Source: Ectobius pallidus
Taxonomy: Eukaryota > Arthropoda > Insecta > Blattodea > Ectobiidae
Direction of reading: 5' to 3'
Length of the DNA stretch: 64,000 nucleotides
Assembly (NCBI GenBank): GCA_964059195.1
Contig: CAXKWD010000007.1
Span: 992,001 to 1,056,000, forward strand
The notes under the pieces were generated by a model that was not told the origin of the DNA, did not search any database, and was given only the letters and a program-made list of their open reading frames with translations. The position numbers and the translations under genes were made by a program. This document shows, in pieces, positions 11,749 to 22,252 of this stretch (the stretch's first letter is position 1; the number at the start of each line of letters is the position of its first letter).

Positions 11749-12024
11749 GGCGGCGGTAGCTTTGAAATTGTAGTCCCCCCTTTTTAGTGAAGTGTGTGTT
11801 TTGTCTACAGTGATGTAAGTGACTAAGTAGTTCTTTCTGAAATATCACATTTGACTGGAAAATGGACAGACTGATGTTAAGAAGAATGGTTTTACTGAAA
11901 TTGGGAAAAAACTGACAGTTCAACACCACTGAATTTGCTAAGTACTATATTCAGTGTTAGTAAATCATGTTTTGTTTTTTGTTGTTGTTGCAATAAATAA
12001 AAAAATTAAAAAAAAAAAAAAAAA
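11749..12024 (+). other. 3' UTR and poly(A) end of the L1/Tx1-like LINE
   Basis: The sequence between the ORF2 stop and the A-tract carries a GTTGTTGTTG run and AATAAA immediately before the poly(A) at about 12009-12024. This is consistent with a transcript end copied at integration. Confidence 0.7.
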
Positions 12025-12360
12025 GCACAACAGCGGGGAAAGTGTGAGAAGGGGCAACGCTGTTAAAAAGTTTCCGCATAAAATGGCCTTCCTGTATAAC
12101 TGTATCATATTCACTCACCTGCATGTATTTTCGTGCGGCTTCTTCATCAATGGTGCTTTGTTGGGAAAATAACTACGCTGTTAAGAAACCACATTATATA
12201 TACCTTAAGCATTATTATTAAGTTGGGACTTAAAATAATCTAGGAGCTCAGTCCGATTTCAAGAGAAACTGGGTGACAATGCTACAAGTGGGAATATCGT
12301 TCTATCAGGTATGAACCGAAGGACTGCTTTGAATTCCTGTTAAATTTGTATTAGTAATGA
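12025..12360. other. Flank between LINE and Helitron, no gene seen
   Basis: No coding or element motif is recognised. A TACGCTGTTAA-like string occurs near 12170, but I could not match it to a duplication at the LINE 5' end. Confidence 0.4.
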
Positions 12361-13650
12361 CTAGCATGTGCCCGCGGCTTCGCCCGCGATAAAAAAGAGC
12401 ATAAAGTTAGAGCATAATAGTTAAATCATTATATTTATTAACACCTAAATCACGTGGACTACATGTCACGGTTATATATCGTCGCCTGGTAAAAGCGACC
12501 TCAGATTCGAGTTCCTTGGCCCAGAAAATCCCTGTATAGTGAGTTTCGTCCAAATCGAACAATGTTTAACCATATTTAGGTCTATGTTGATTATCCCTCT
12601 TCCGTATAGGTAGAAAATTTCATATGTCTACGGGCCTTGAAATTCTAAACAAATGAATCGACCAGCGTGGGCTTACAACATTCTAGCGATCGCGATGTTT
12701 TTATTACCACGGTATGACAAAAATAGCCAAAGCCAACTGCAATTGATTTGACATTGAAATGTATTACTGAAATCTGATGCTTCGACAGCACTAAAATCAC
12801 GTTTTCTGCCAGTTTTTCACTCACAACTCGCGAACGAAAGCTAAAATTAAAAATCCGGCTTCGATGCGCATTCGCCCACCTTTCAGCCCACCTATGTTTA
12901 AAATTTCAGATCTCTGCGTTCAGGAGATTTCGCTGGGCATCGTGGACAGACAGAAAAACACGTCCTTTTATTATTTTAAGATAGCATGTGCCCGCGGCTT
13001 CCCCCGCGATAATTATTTCAAAACTTAAGTGCATAATAGTTAAATCATTATATTTATTAACACCTAAATCACGTGGAGTGTATTCCACGATTAGGTAGCG
13101 TCCCCTGGTAGGAAAAGCGACCTCAGGTTCCAGTTCCTTGGCTCAGAAAACCCCTGTATAGTGAGTTTCGTTCAAATCGAACAATGTTTGACCATAATTA
13201 AGCCTATGTTGATATCCTTCTTACGTGTAGGTTGAAAATTTCATATATCTGCGTGCCTTGACACTGTAAACAAATGAATCGTCCACGATGGACTTACAAA
13301 ATCAAGCGATCGCGATGCTTTTATTTTCAAGGTAGGCTATGAGGTATGATGACAAAAATAGCCAAAGCCAGCTGTAATTGATTTAACATTGAAATATATT
13401 ACTGAAACTGATCCTTCGAAATCGCAAAAAATACACGTTTTCTGCCCGTTTTTCACTCATAACTCTCGAAGGAAAGCTAAAATAAAAATTCCGGCTTCGA
13501 GGTGCACTTTCCGACCCTTTAGTCCATCTATGTTTAAAATTTCAGATCTCTGCATTCAGTAGATTTCGCTGGGCATCGCGGACAGACAGAAGGACAGACA
13601 GACGGAGGACAGACAGACGGAGGACAGACACTTCCTTTTATTAATATAGA
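12361..13650 (-). mobile_element. Tandem Helitron array, two units (non-autonomous)
   Basis: On the minus strand each unit starts near TCTATATTAATAAAAGGAAG and ends with a GC hairpin (CGCGGGCGAAGCCGCG, 6-bp stem with one bulged G and a 3-nt loop) and CATGCTAG. The array runs CTAG at 12361 to TC at 13649-13650 and sits between host A and T. These are Helitron hallmarks: 5' TC, 3' CTRR, a hairpin just inside the 3' end and no target-site duplication. Two units of ~620 and ~670 bp are fused head to tail at about 12980 without intervening host DNA. The 5' side carries CAGA repeats. No Rep/helicase is encoded. Confidence 0.85.
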
Positions 13651-13727
13651 TTAGATGAAGTATTGGTTCGATGTTTATCTTTACTTGATTTGAAAGAAGT
13701 GTAAAGTTCTTTTTATTTAATTTTAAA

Positions 13728-14051
13728 CAGTTTTCAGTTGCTTATGCGTTGTTGAGTTGAGATGCATCTTCAGTCATTCCTAGAAATTGATATGCGATTG
13801 TATTAGTATTTAAATTTAAAATCGCGGAGTTATTGAGGATGTGTTTTTTTAGAAGTTAAACGTAAAATCTGATGCTATAAATTAAGGGATAATGGAAAAG
13901 TTGTTCTATAAAAGAAATAATGGAATAGATTAATTAATACGACTATATTACTATTACGGCTAAGATTAAATCATTATGTTATAAAATGAGTGTATTAATA
14001 TTTACATCGAAATGCATCTCAACTCAACAACGCATAAGCAACTGAAAACTG
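13728..14051. mobile_element. Foldback/MITE with 40-bp perfect terminal inverted repeats
   Basis: Positions 13728-13767 and 14012-14051 are perfect 40-bp inverted repeats beginning CAGTTTTCAGTTGC, with an AT-rich 244-bp interior. The immediate flanks show no clear 8-bp or TA duplication, so superfamily is undecided. Confidence 0.75.
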
Positions 14052-14317
14052 AAGCTAATTAGGAAATTTCAGCCTCAAAACTGCCTACTACTTTGAACGA
14101 ACAATAAAACTTATCTTCGTAAATTTCAATTTTACTTCTGGACACACTTCTAAGAACAAAAATATAGCAATTAATATAAATATCAAGCAGCATTCTACTA
14201 TTTGTGTTTTTTAAAAAATTGACACGCTTAACTATATGCTATTATTTTAACCTCGTGGACTGATAGAATAAAGTGCTTATTCAGCAGCACATTGCGTCTT
14301 TAGTAAACAGTGGCAAG

Positions 14318-14485
14318 CATAGCCGCCGTGGGTGAGTCGATAGCACGCCTGCCTTCCACTCCGGGTTCGATTCCCGGCCGGGTCGGGGATTTTTCAGTAG
14401 TGAAAGATCCCCTCCCCGGGTTCAGGACTGGGTGTTAGGTTAAGATAATGCACATTGTGCGCGATTCCTAAATTATTATTATATT
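14318..14485 (+). repeat. tRNA-derived SINE
   Basis: A pol III B box, GGTTCGATTCC, lies at 14364-14374. An A-box-like TGGGTGAGTCGATAGC lies ~33 bp upstream, and an unrelated body and AT-rich tail follow. The A-to-B spacing is tRNA-like, but there is no acceptor stem pairing, so it is a SINE head and not a tRNA gene. Confidence 0.75.
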
Positions 14486-16029
14486 TTATTTAAGCTTATA
14501 GGCTCACAGAAGTGAATGTATCTATTATTATCAAACAATTCAATTTTAAGCATAATAATTTTAACTTTTAGATGTCACAAATTTATTATACCGTAAGACA
14601 ATAAAATACAATTATTGAATATTTTTTACTGGAAATAATAACTGAGCTCAGTTATTATTTCAAAATAGCCTGAACTTGGGCTTAAAAATTATTGCTATCA
14701 TAAGATACAGTTATAACAGATAGCCTAATATAATAAAATTATCATTCAAAAGTGTGTTTTTTAATTCAGTAGTTATATTCCTGATTGCTTCATTTCGTTC
14801 CTTCATATTAGGCGGATATTCCTATACATTTTAATCATTTTACAATATATACCACAGGAAAATGAAATTGATTAATTGTCGGGTCTAGTGTACGCAGTTG
14901 ACACAAGACGTCTAGAATATAAATACTATCCAACTTGCATACAATCCTCTTTGTTCTCTATTTTAATTAATTATTTCATTCGACGAATAAAAACCAAAAT
15001 CAATGAAAAAGAAATAGTTATACCCCTCCCCATTGGTAACATAGCATAGCTTTCTCTGTGTGGTAGTCTCTATAGGACCATCGGTGATTAAATAAATAAC
15101 AAAATTAACCGTTTCTCAACGCTAATAGTTTAGAATATTATCCTGCTCACTGTAGTACACAGCGATAAGGACAGCAAAGTATAAATGGGAATTTTTCGGC
15201 ATGTTTGACATTTCTTTTGTTCTAATAGGTATTTTATTGAATTCACATAAGGTTCATATTTACTTTCTGCCAACTGTGTTTTTTTCGTGGTAAACTGACG
15301 CCCAATTAAAAAATACAATATATTATTTTGTTCGTCGGTCTTCATTATTGCTAACGGGTTGACTACAAAGCATGTCTTATCGTTTTCATAACAGGGAAAT
15401 GGATCAGGCTTTATTAATTGCTACAAATAAAATAATTCGTGTGAACCAGCTTACCTTTGAAACAGGCACCGCATCACACTGTCTTCTACGGCTTCTTCCT
15501 ATTGGCTGGCCGGAACTGGCACCGCATCACACTGCCATCTACATCTTCTTCCTATTGGCTGGCCGGGGAGAGATTTTCTGGAATTGATAAAAAAAGTTTT
15601 TATTTATTTTTAAGTACTAGTAAACTTCATACTCTTGTCTTCCACGGTGCAATTATAATGTAACGAAGAATATCTTATAAACCAAAGAAATCTTGTAGTG
15701 TGGGGTATATAATTGATCAGTATTGTTATGTTACTGTAAATAGAAGTACCGATATAAATTATCATAAGTGGAGTTTATATTTTGACTCGTACACTAATAA
15801 TATTAAATGGCCAATGGGCTAGTGTAAAAAGTATTAGCTTTACAATTAGGTCTAGTTTTTTTAAGATGATTTGACGCGTAAACATCTTTTTGTACCTACT
15901 TTTTATTTTATTTATTTTCAATCGTTCAGGATTACATTGCTATATCAGATTGAACTCTGACCTCTTCTATTTAAGTCTACAATTATTTTGTTTTGTAGAA
16001 TAATTCTGAACAAGCTAGTCATGTCGGCC
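14486..16029. other. No gene; contains a short tandem duplication
   Basis: AT-rich DNA without a supported gene. Between 15463 and 15566 a ~53-bp segment (GGCACCGCATCACACTG ... CTATTGGCTGGCCGG) is present twice in tandem with a few differences. The open frames across it are products of the repeat. Confidence 0.55.
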
Positions 16030-16556
16030 GCAACAACCGAGAGATCAAGACTCGATAAATAATTATTCTACGTCACATAAGGGGGGGGTCAAATCCTGTA
16101 GAGTAAAACCGCAAACTGACGCAAAGACATTTCATGATCGAGACAGTTTTCACTCATAACCAGCATTCGTGTGTAATAATGATAAATATGACTTATAACT
16201 TACATGATCCTGAAGTAGGAGAAAAGGTACAAGGTTACAGCATCCTCTTGTCGTTTAGTATAAAGCTGCGTATACATTTGCGCTCCTCTCGCGTTCCGCT
16301 CTGTCCGCGTGTCGACACGCGTATCGACACGCGTGTCGACACGCGAACAGTTCGTTGAAATTATCCATAGGAAAGCGACGAACATACCGCGAACCACCAG
16401 CAGTGATTTTTCACCCACCACGCATATACTAGCAATCATGTCTTCATATCATATCAAATCATATCACAGCCCATCAACATGACAATTACCCTAATATAGT
16501 AATAGGGCCCACATCTTTATATTAAAATTTAACTCAATAATAATAATGAAATTAAT

Positions 16557-16597
16557 AACAATAATAATAATGATATTACTATTGTTATTATTGTTGA

Positions 16598-16648
<51 letters not shown>
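16557..16648. repeat. ATT/AAT microsatellite
   Basis: Imperfect then perfect trinucleotide run. It translates as poly-Asn or poly-Leu in long spurious frames on both strands. Confidence 0.95.
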
Positions 16649-16654
16649 ATATCT

Positions 16655-16878
16655 CAAAAGTATTGACTGGGAGACCCGAAGAGAAAAGACCACGCAGAAG
16701 GCCTAGACATAAGTGGGAGGACAATCTTAAAATGGATTTAAGGGAAGAAGGGTTAGCACAGAATAGGGTTGAATGGCGGACTCAGGCAAGCGGGGCAATG
16801 AACCGTCGGGTTCCATAAGATAGATAATATTCCATTAGCTTGCTGAGGAATTGTCTATTGTCATTGAGTGAGTGAGTG

Positions 16879-16924
<46 letters not shown>
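16655..16924 (+). pseudogene. LINE ORF2 C-terminal tail with (TAAG)n 3' end
   Basis: The frame TGRPEEKRPRRRPRHKWED continues as NLKMDLREEGLAQNRVEWR and ends MNRRVP-stop at 16818. The pattern G-R-P-x-x-R-W-E-D-x-x-x-M-D-L followed by A-Q-x-R-x-x-W-R is the extreme C-terminus of a common arthropod LINE ORF2. A short 3' UTR then gives way to TGAG/TAAG tetranucleotides (about 16868-16924), the usual simple-repeat 3' tail. RT and endonuclease are missing. Confidence 0.75.
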
Positions 16925-16939
16925 AAAGATTATTATTAT

Positions 16940-17671
16940 CAGGGCCCGGATTCTAATGACATATCTTTTTATTGATGCTGCATAGGCATTGCCAACTTGT
17001 AGATAAATGCTAATCATGGACTCTAGATTATAGAAATACATTTTTATTAGGTCATTTTTTGTCATGTTATGCAATTTTATATTTTTATGGCATTTATTTC
17101 AATTTTAAGTCATTATTTTGTCATTTTCGTGTCATTTGCTTCCTTATTTAGTCATTTTCATGCATTTACATTTAGTGTATTCACTTTTTTCGTCGCTAGC
17201 GATTCTCTGTTTGAAGTATTGTTTGTTTAATGCAAGAAGGAAAAGTGTTGTCATGTCTCAGTCGGAAATGAGAATCAAAGAACGCCAAAATTTTGTATTA
17301 TATTACTAATGTTTTGACTTGGCTCTGCTTGGATTTGAGAGTAAACACTACTGTTTACCCTCAATAAACAGTAATATAATCCGGCAGACCGCAAAAGGAA
17401 ATGTCTAAGTTTGACTGGCCAGTAAAACTGCCTGAGTACCACTATAAATTTCCGTGAGAAAAGAACATTCACACCATTATAGTTATTTACAGTTTTTACA
17501 ATTATGTAAACATTAGTCTAAAACTTTGTGTGTACAATAATAATTTTTTATAAATAAAATATCAGTTTTAGGTCATTTTTTTTATAATTATTAAATCATT
17601 TTCTTTAAAATTTAGGGTCATTTTATAGGTCATTTTTAAAACAATATTAGGTCATCAGAATCCGGGCCCTG
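16940..17671. mobile_element. Non-autonomous hAT element, 8-bp TSD
   Basis: Termini CAGGGCCCGGATTCT and its complement are flanked by identical ATTATTAT at 16932-16939 and 17672-17679. An 8-bp duplication with CAGGG ends indicates hAT. The duplication lies in a microsatellite, so its length is less certain than usual. The interior has many copies of GTCATTTT on one strand and no coding region. Confidence 0.8.
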
Positions 17672-18078
17672 ATTATTATTATTGAACCTTGTGATTAACA
17701 AATGTATGCTTGAGCGGAGCGCAGGAGGAAAATGACACGCGTGTCGACACACGGACAGAGCGCAACACGTCCCAATATGAAAACGGAAATCCTTTGTGTT
17801 CGCCGAAAAAACCGACAGGAGACGGATCGCGGCGAACTGTCTGCGTGTCGACACGCGTGTCGTCACACGAACACCTCAAATGCCGTCCCAATCTGCGCTC
17901 TGTACGCGTGTCGACACGCGTACAGAGCGCAAATGTATACGCACCCTAAGAATTTATAATGTCAGGATTTTAAACGTGGTCTTCATAATGTTTACACGCG
18001 TCGTTTCCCCAGTAACAGTTCATCTCGTCAGGAGATTAAACAGTTGTGTTTCTATAGCAACGAACTTAAATTAATTTG

Positions 18079-18383
18079 CTGAACTTTCGAAATGTAACTT
18101 ATATAAGAGAGAGAGGAAATAGATTGGGATGGGCAGGTAAAAAGAACATCACATGGACGTTCGTATTATACGTTACAGTTTGGATGGGGAATATCAGAGG
18201 ATAGTAGTTCTCAACATGCAATACCTATTTTGCTTTTTGTGATTAAGTGTTTCCTATGGTTTTTGAGATATAGGTTCTGATGATAGCTTGTATCGCGTCG
18301 CAATGATTGTTATTTCCTTTGCTGATGTGAAAATAGTACATTTTGTAACAAGAATGCAGTGACATTTATTAAGATACGAATAT
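18079..18383. other. No gene recognised
   Basis: AT-rich spacer without visible features beyond a GA-rich run near 18105. Confidence 0.4.
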
Positions 18384-18660
18384 GTTAGCGTCGCCCGGGT
18401 TCGATCCCTCGGATTTTTATGGGGTAGGGAGGTCTGGAACGGGGTGCACTCAGCCTCGGGATTTAAACTACTCGATAAAAAAGTTAATGGAAACTACCAT
18501 TAACGGTCTTGGGTGTCGGCATGCTGACCACATGCCCCCAATCCTGTCATCTCCTGCCATTTTAGAAGGAATATGGTAAATGATGCAGTGATCGGGTGGT
18601 AGGCCTAGTCCCTTCAGGGATGTAGCGCCACGGAGTTTAGTTTAGTTTTTATATTTATGA
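18384..18660 (+). repeat. tRNA-derived SINE, 5'-truncated
   Basis: The B box GGTTCGATCCC lies at 18398-18408. A body follows containing ATGCTGACCACATGCCCCCA and a 3' end GGGATGTAGCGCCACGGAG plus (TTTAG)n. The same family is present on the minus strand at 33338-33645 with its head intact, and as a 3' end at 36530-36600. Confidence 0.8.
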
Positions 18661-19049
18661 AACTAGCTTCATAATTACCATAATGCATACAACAGTTTTT
18701 TGTTCGACCATAATTAAATGTTGTTTTAACTTTTGAGGTTTTAGATTCATCAAACAAGGAGAGACTGTTGACCTGTTAGTAAGTGCTCGTAGTTCTCGTC
18801 TTCTGCGATAGATGGCAAGTGATTGCATACGAGGTGCTCAAGCTTAAAGATTGTTCCGTGTTCCATATTAATCTATATCTCACCAGTGTTCTAAAGAAAA
18901 TCTGTGCTTCAATGGATGTCATTTAGATACTTTTACGGCACATATAATAAGCAAATTTGAAAAGTTAAAAGGGAGTAAAGTGAAACGATTTTGTACCTTC
19001 GTGGTTGGAGACTGACAAAGGGCATAAAGGTTAAGAACTCCCGTAGGTG

Positions 19050-19672
19050 CTGTATTTTACGGATCATAAGACGCACTTTCTTACCTTCTAAACAGAGCCT
19101 TAAATGTTGGGTGCATCTAGTGGTCCGAAGTACACTAAACAAATTAAAATTGTGGTAAATATTGCCGGAATACCATAGTTATACACAAGGTGTTGTAAAT
19201 AATAAGACAGTTACAAATTTTAGCACAGACTGTAGATCACTGAACTTGTCACAGGCATAAAATGAGGGTAGGTAGGCCTATATAATACGAAAATAATGGA
19301 ATGTTGAGTTCTTTCATACAAAAGAAGTTGTCTTCGCCGGATGGTTTAAATGAATGCAATGATCTCTAGACAGCCTTGTCCCGTTACACTTGCCGTGTGC
19401 TGAATTGAGGGTTAGAGGGTGTAAAAGTATTTTCAGTCTTTCATGAGAAATCAATTCAGTTGTTAAAATTTACGCGATGCCACCTGCATAGAAGAGATTT
19501 TCGTACAATGCAGGTTTTAAGTTACAAGTGATTTACAAGGCTATATTTTGCTTATGTAATGAAGTATATTATTCCCTTTAAAATGTTTCGTTTAGAATCA
19601 CATTAAATTTATTTTCCTTCAAAATTCCATTCTAAAATCAAGGTGCGTCTTATGGTCCGTAAAATACGGTAT
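19050..19672. mobile_element. MITE with TATTTTACGGACCATAAGACGC-type ends
   Basis: The left end GTATTTTACGGATCATAAG and the right-end complement GTATTTTACGGACCATAAG form inverted repeats of ~30 bp. Ends of this form, read as colour-code-like ATAAGACGCAC, are widespread in animal MITEs. No coding region is present. Flanking duplication is not clear. Confidence 0.65.
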
Positions 19673-19847
19673 TTATGTCTGAATCGAGGCGATATGCAGG
19701 GCTTACTTTCATGAACCTGTAGACAGAGTTTTTCATTAAATTTATTGGACATAACTTCGGTTGCTGGCATTTTAATGAGGGATATGCATTGAAACTAAGG
19801 CGCAAAATGGCAAAACATATTTTTTTCCAACCCTAATATATCGCTAT

Positions 19848-20500
19848 CGAAGAAATCAACTGTGACTTAGACTCCATTTCTAAATGGGCAGAAAGAGACG
19901 ACTTAAAGCTAAATCCTAGGAAGTCACAAGCTATCATAATAGAACTCAAGCGGCAATTGTTCAAGTGAAATTAAATGATTCTATAATTCCTTATAGTAAT
20001 ACCGTTCAATACCTTGGCATACACATTGACCTTAATTTAACGTGGGATATGCACGATTATTGTGACGTCCTACTTACTAACTTAAACAGTAATTTTACTC
20101 AAAGACTACAACGTGTTCATAATTCGTGCGTCAGATATATATGTAACATTCGTAAATATGACCACATAACACCGTCACTGGAACCACTTCGATGTGTACG
20201 CCTGCGTGAGCGAAGATATTTTTACTGTCTCATTCTGCTCTATAGAATCCTTCATGCCTCAACACCTAGCTATCTTTCCAGTCGCTTTCATTACCTTTCT
20301 TCCTACCATAACTTGGGCACGCGCTCTCAGCTTGACCCCTTACTATCCATGCCTCTTTACAGAACTACACATTATTCGAATTCGTTTACAAGAACAGCTA
20401 TTCGTCACTGGAATTCACTGCCTAGCCATCTCAGGAGCTGCCAAACGGCTTCACAGTTCAAGCTCCATTTAATAAATTTAGTATACAATAACATTTAGGA
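19848..20500 (+). pseudogene. LINE ORF2 C-terminal fragment (CR1/Jockey-like)
   Basis: This starts after the RT catalytic motifs with INCDLDSISKWAERDDLKLN, stops near 19966, then continues in another frame with VQYLGIHIDLNLTWDMH. It next jumps to YCDVLLTNLNSNFTQRLQRV and ends with HWNSLPSHLRSCQTASQFK. LINEs of this type normally have a further ~50-60 residues between WDMH and the YCDVLLT segment, so an internal deletion is likely. The longest open piece is 19965-20498. The YADD box is missing, so the fragment is inactive. Confidence 0.8.
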
Positions 20501-20879
20501 ATTGATGCTAATTAGTTATATATATATATAATTTTCATAATATTTTGTAATAACTAGGGGCACTTTACTCGTATCCATTTTCAATTTTTCTAGACTATAT
20601 CCATTACAGTAGGCGATACATGAAAACCTATCACAATAAAGTTGTAGAAAAATTTAAAATGAACATTTTTTGTTTAACACATTTCTTTGTACATTTAATA
20701 GATATCAAGATAAAAACGAAATAAGGACAGCGTAAATGCGAATTTCAGAACATAAATGTCAATTAAAATATGAATGACATTTTGTTGCCCCTAGTAACAA
20801 GAAAACTATAGGCCTAATGTACTTATTGTTGTGAAATGCAATCAGTTTAGCTCAGTCGCAATGAACACACTAAAACCAA

Positions 20880-21075
20880 TTATAGCGAGGTGGTAGGCCT
20901 ATGGGCTAACAGGGAAGAGGTCCTGAGTTCAAATCAAACCTCGTGGCCGCCCAAATTGACTTGGGTTTTTCATGGTTCCGTCGTTCGCAAAGGCAAACGC
21001 CGGGTTTGTAGGACTTGCTTATTTTCCATAACTCATCGCCGCTACGTCACTGGATATTATAATCGTTTAAACTGA
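20880..21075 (+). repeat. tRNA-like SINE inside the duplicated block
   Basis: A tRNA-like head (GCGAGGTGGTAGGCCTATGG, then GAGTTCAAATC as a B-box-like string at about 20925-20935) leads into a body ending near 21075. The inverted copy at about 34030-34230 shows it predates the duplication. Confidence 0.6.
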
Positions 21076-21139
21076 ATATCACATAAGAAGACATCACTAA
21101 ACAATAGAAACATGACGCGAATGAGTTGTTAATATAGAC

Positions 21140-22152
21140 CAGCGTTTCTCAACCCAGTGGTGATATTCAGCCGGTTCGCACCGGTTCGCGAGAACCGGTT
21201 GTTAAATATCTTGTAGGTTCTCCGAACCGGTAGCTTGACATGACTGATTACCTTTTTCCAAGATCAGATTCACGCCAATCCACAACAGTGATAATACATA
21301 TATGAATTTGCTAGAACCAAAACACGCTAGCGGTGGACTACCACCATAGGTAGCGGGCATGCGGTTAAGTTGGCAGACTCTCTTATTTGCGCACGGCCGA
21401 TCGTCTCGACACTCGCTCCCTTTGCTTTCGATGTTCGATTATAAAACGGATTGTGGTCTTCTTTTGTTGTGTAAAGTTATGTTTTAAGGATGCTGAGTAA
21501 GTTTAGTATGGGTATGAAAAGACAAAAATCACAAAATTGCACATTGGGCTATTTTGAATCAACATCAAATACCCTGATGAGAACCGGTTGTTAAACTGTT
21601 TGAATATCACCACTGGTATGGTCCCGCGGACCACTGGTGGTCCGCGAACACGGTGCAGATGGTCCGCAGACATAATTAATTAAAAAATATCATAAAGAAA
21701 GTGGGAAGTAAAGAAGTAGAAATTTTTCACATAAAATGGACACTAGATGTCAAAGTTTTTAAAATCTTCGAAAATACAGGTCATATCGACTAAATTTGAC
21801 TAATATTGAGCCAAAAAAACAGGAACTCTGCAAGAGGCGTCAAGCTCAACCGTCTCATTAAAAGTGAGTAATAACATAATTCCTAATTATATTATCAAAT
21901 TGGTAATACATATTAAAGTCTGTCCAAAATATAATTTTACTGTCAATAGTTTCATTCCAATTCAATAACTGTGTTTCCGTCGGATTAAAAAAAATGTATT
22001 TCGTTATAACGACCTATAATTTAATACCCCAAATATTAAGAATATAGGCCTACATATAGCCTACTTTTAAAAATTGGATGTAAAATTTGGGGTCCGTAAA
22101 CTTTTTTACTCATTTTAGAGGTCCTCGGGTTCAAAAAGGTTAAGAAACGCTG
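21140..22152. mobile_element. hAT MITE with 8-bp TSD, carrying a nested MITE
   Basis: Ends CAGCGTTTCTCAACC and GGTTAAGAAACGCTG are flanked by ATATAGAC on both sides (21132-21139, 22153-22160). The same insertion, at the same site, is seen in the other arm at 33735-33961, and a fragment lies at 39601-39750. The interior carries the GGTCCGCGGACC palindromic segment typical of the family. It has been enlarged by the element at 21155-21615. Confidence 0.88.
21155..21615. mobile_element. Nested MITE with CAGTGGTGATATTCA ends
   Basis: Perfect 15-bp terminal inverted repeats (CAGTGGTGATATTCA) enclose several copies of the ACCGGTT/AACCGGT string just inside the ends. It interrupts the hAT MITE immediately after CTCAACC. 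A second, inverted copy lies at 43752-44304. I could not fix a target-site duplication. Confidence 0.8.
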
Positions 22153-22229
22153 ATATAGACTAATGTTTCACGCAAACATACTAAACACGTGGTATGACCT
22201 ACATGCAGTTAAAGCGTGCAATATAACCT

Positions 22230-22252
22230 AAGTAGTAGTAGTAGTAGTAGTG
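22230..22252. repeat. AGT trinucleotide microsatellite
   Basis: A (GTA)n run. Its counterpart in the other arm (ACT repeats near 33324-33336 and 33644-33656) is the target of a SINE insertion. Confidence 0.8.

Larger units (their letters stand above)
6985..12024 (+). mobile_element. Full-length-looking L1/Tx1-like LINE
   Basis: Two uninterrupted ORFs in the same frame, separated by 90 bp, are followed by a ~270-bp 3' region and a poly(A) tract ending at 12024. The 5' boundary is uncertain: a GC-richer segment from about 6985 to 7149 is the likely 5' UTR. I searched both flanks by eye for a target-site duplication and found none, so the insertion limits are not proven. Of all elements here this is the only one whose coding capacity appears intact. 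Confidence 0.85.
16264..17946. mobile_element. TIR element with TAA duplication and SalI-type palindromes (Harbinger-like?)
   Basis: The ends match as inverted repeats (TGCGTATACATTTGCGCTC inside both termini) and are flanked by TAA on each side (16261-16263, 17947-17949). The related empty site at 28.1 kb lacks the element. Just inside both ends are runs of the self-complementary motif CGCGTGTCGACACGCG: several at 16308-16345, then at 17735, 17843 and 17905. A 3-bp TWA duplication suggests PIF/Harbinger. No transposase is encoded; the interior holds a LINE tail, microsatellites and a hAT insertion. Confidence 0.75.
16030..18078. repeat. Dispersed repeat copy, split by a 1.7-kb element
   Basis: Segments 16030-16263 and 17947-18078 together align to the uninterrupted sequence at 27830-28265 in the same orientation (shared strings include ACTTACATGATC and TTTCTATAGCAAC). 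The 27.8 kb copy is therefore an empty site for the insertion at 16264-17946. Confidence 0.75.

Noticed and set aside
14318..14390. tRNA gene candidate
   Set aside because: A and B boxes are present, but there is no paired acceptor stem or clear anticodon arm and an unrelated body follows; tRNA-derived SINE. The same applies to 18.4, 24.6 and 30.2 kb.
16491..16818. Long frames with poly-Asn or poly-Leu on both strands
   Set aside because: They are translations of an ATT/AAT microsatellite; only the LINE tail on the plus strand has coding ancestry.
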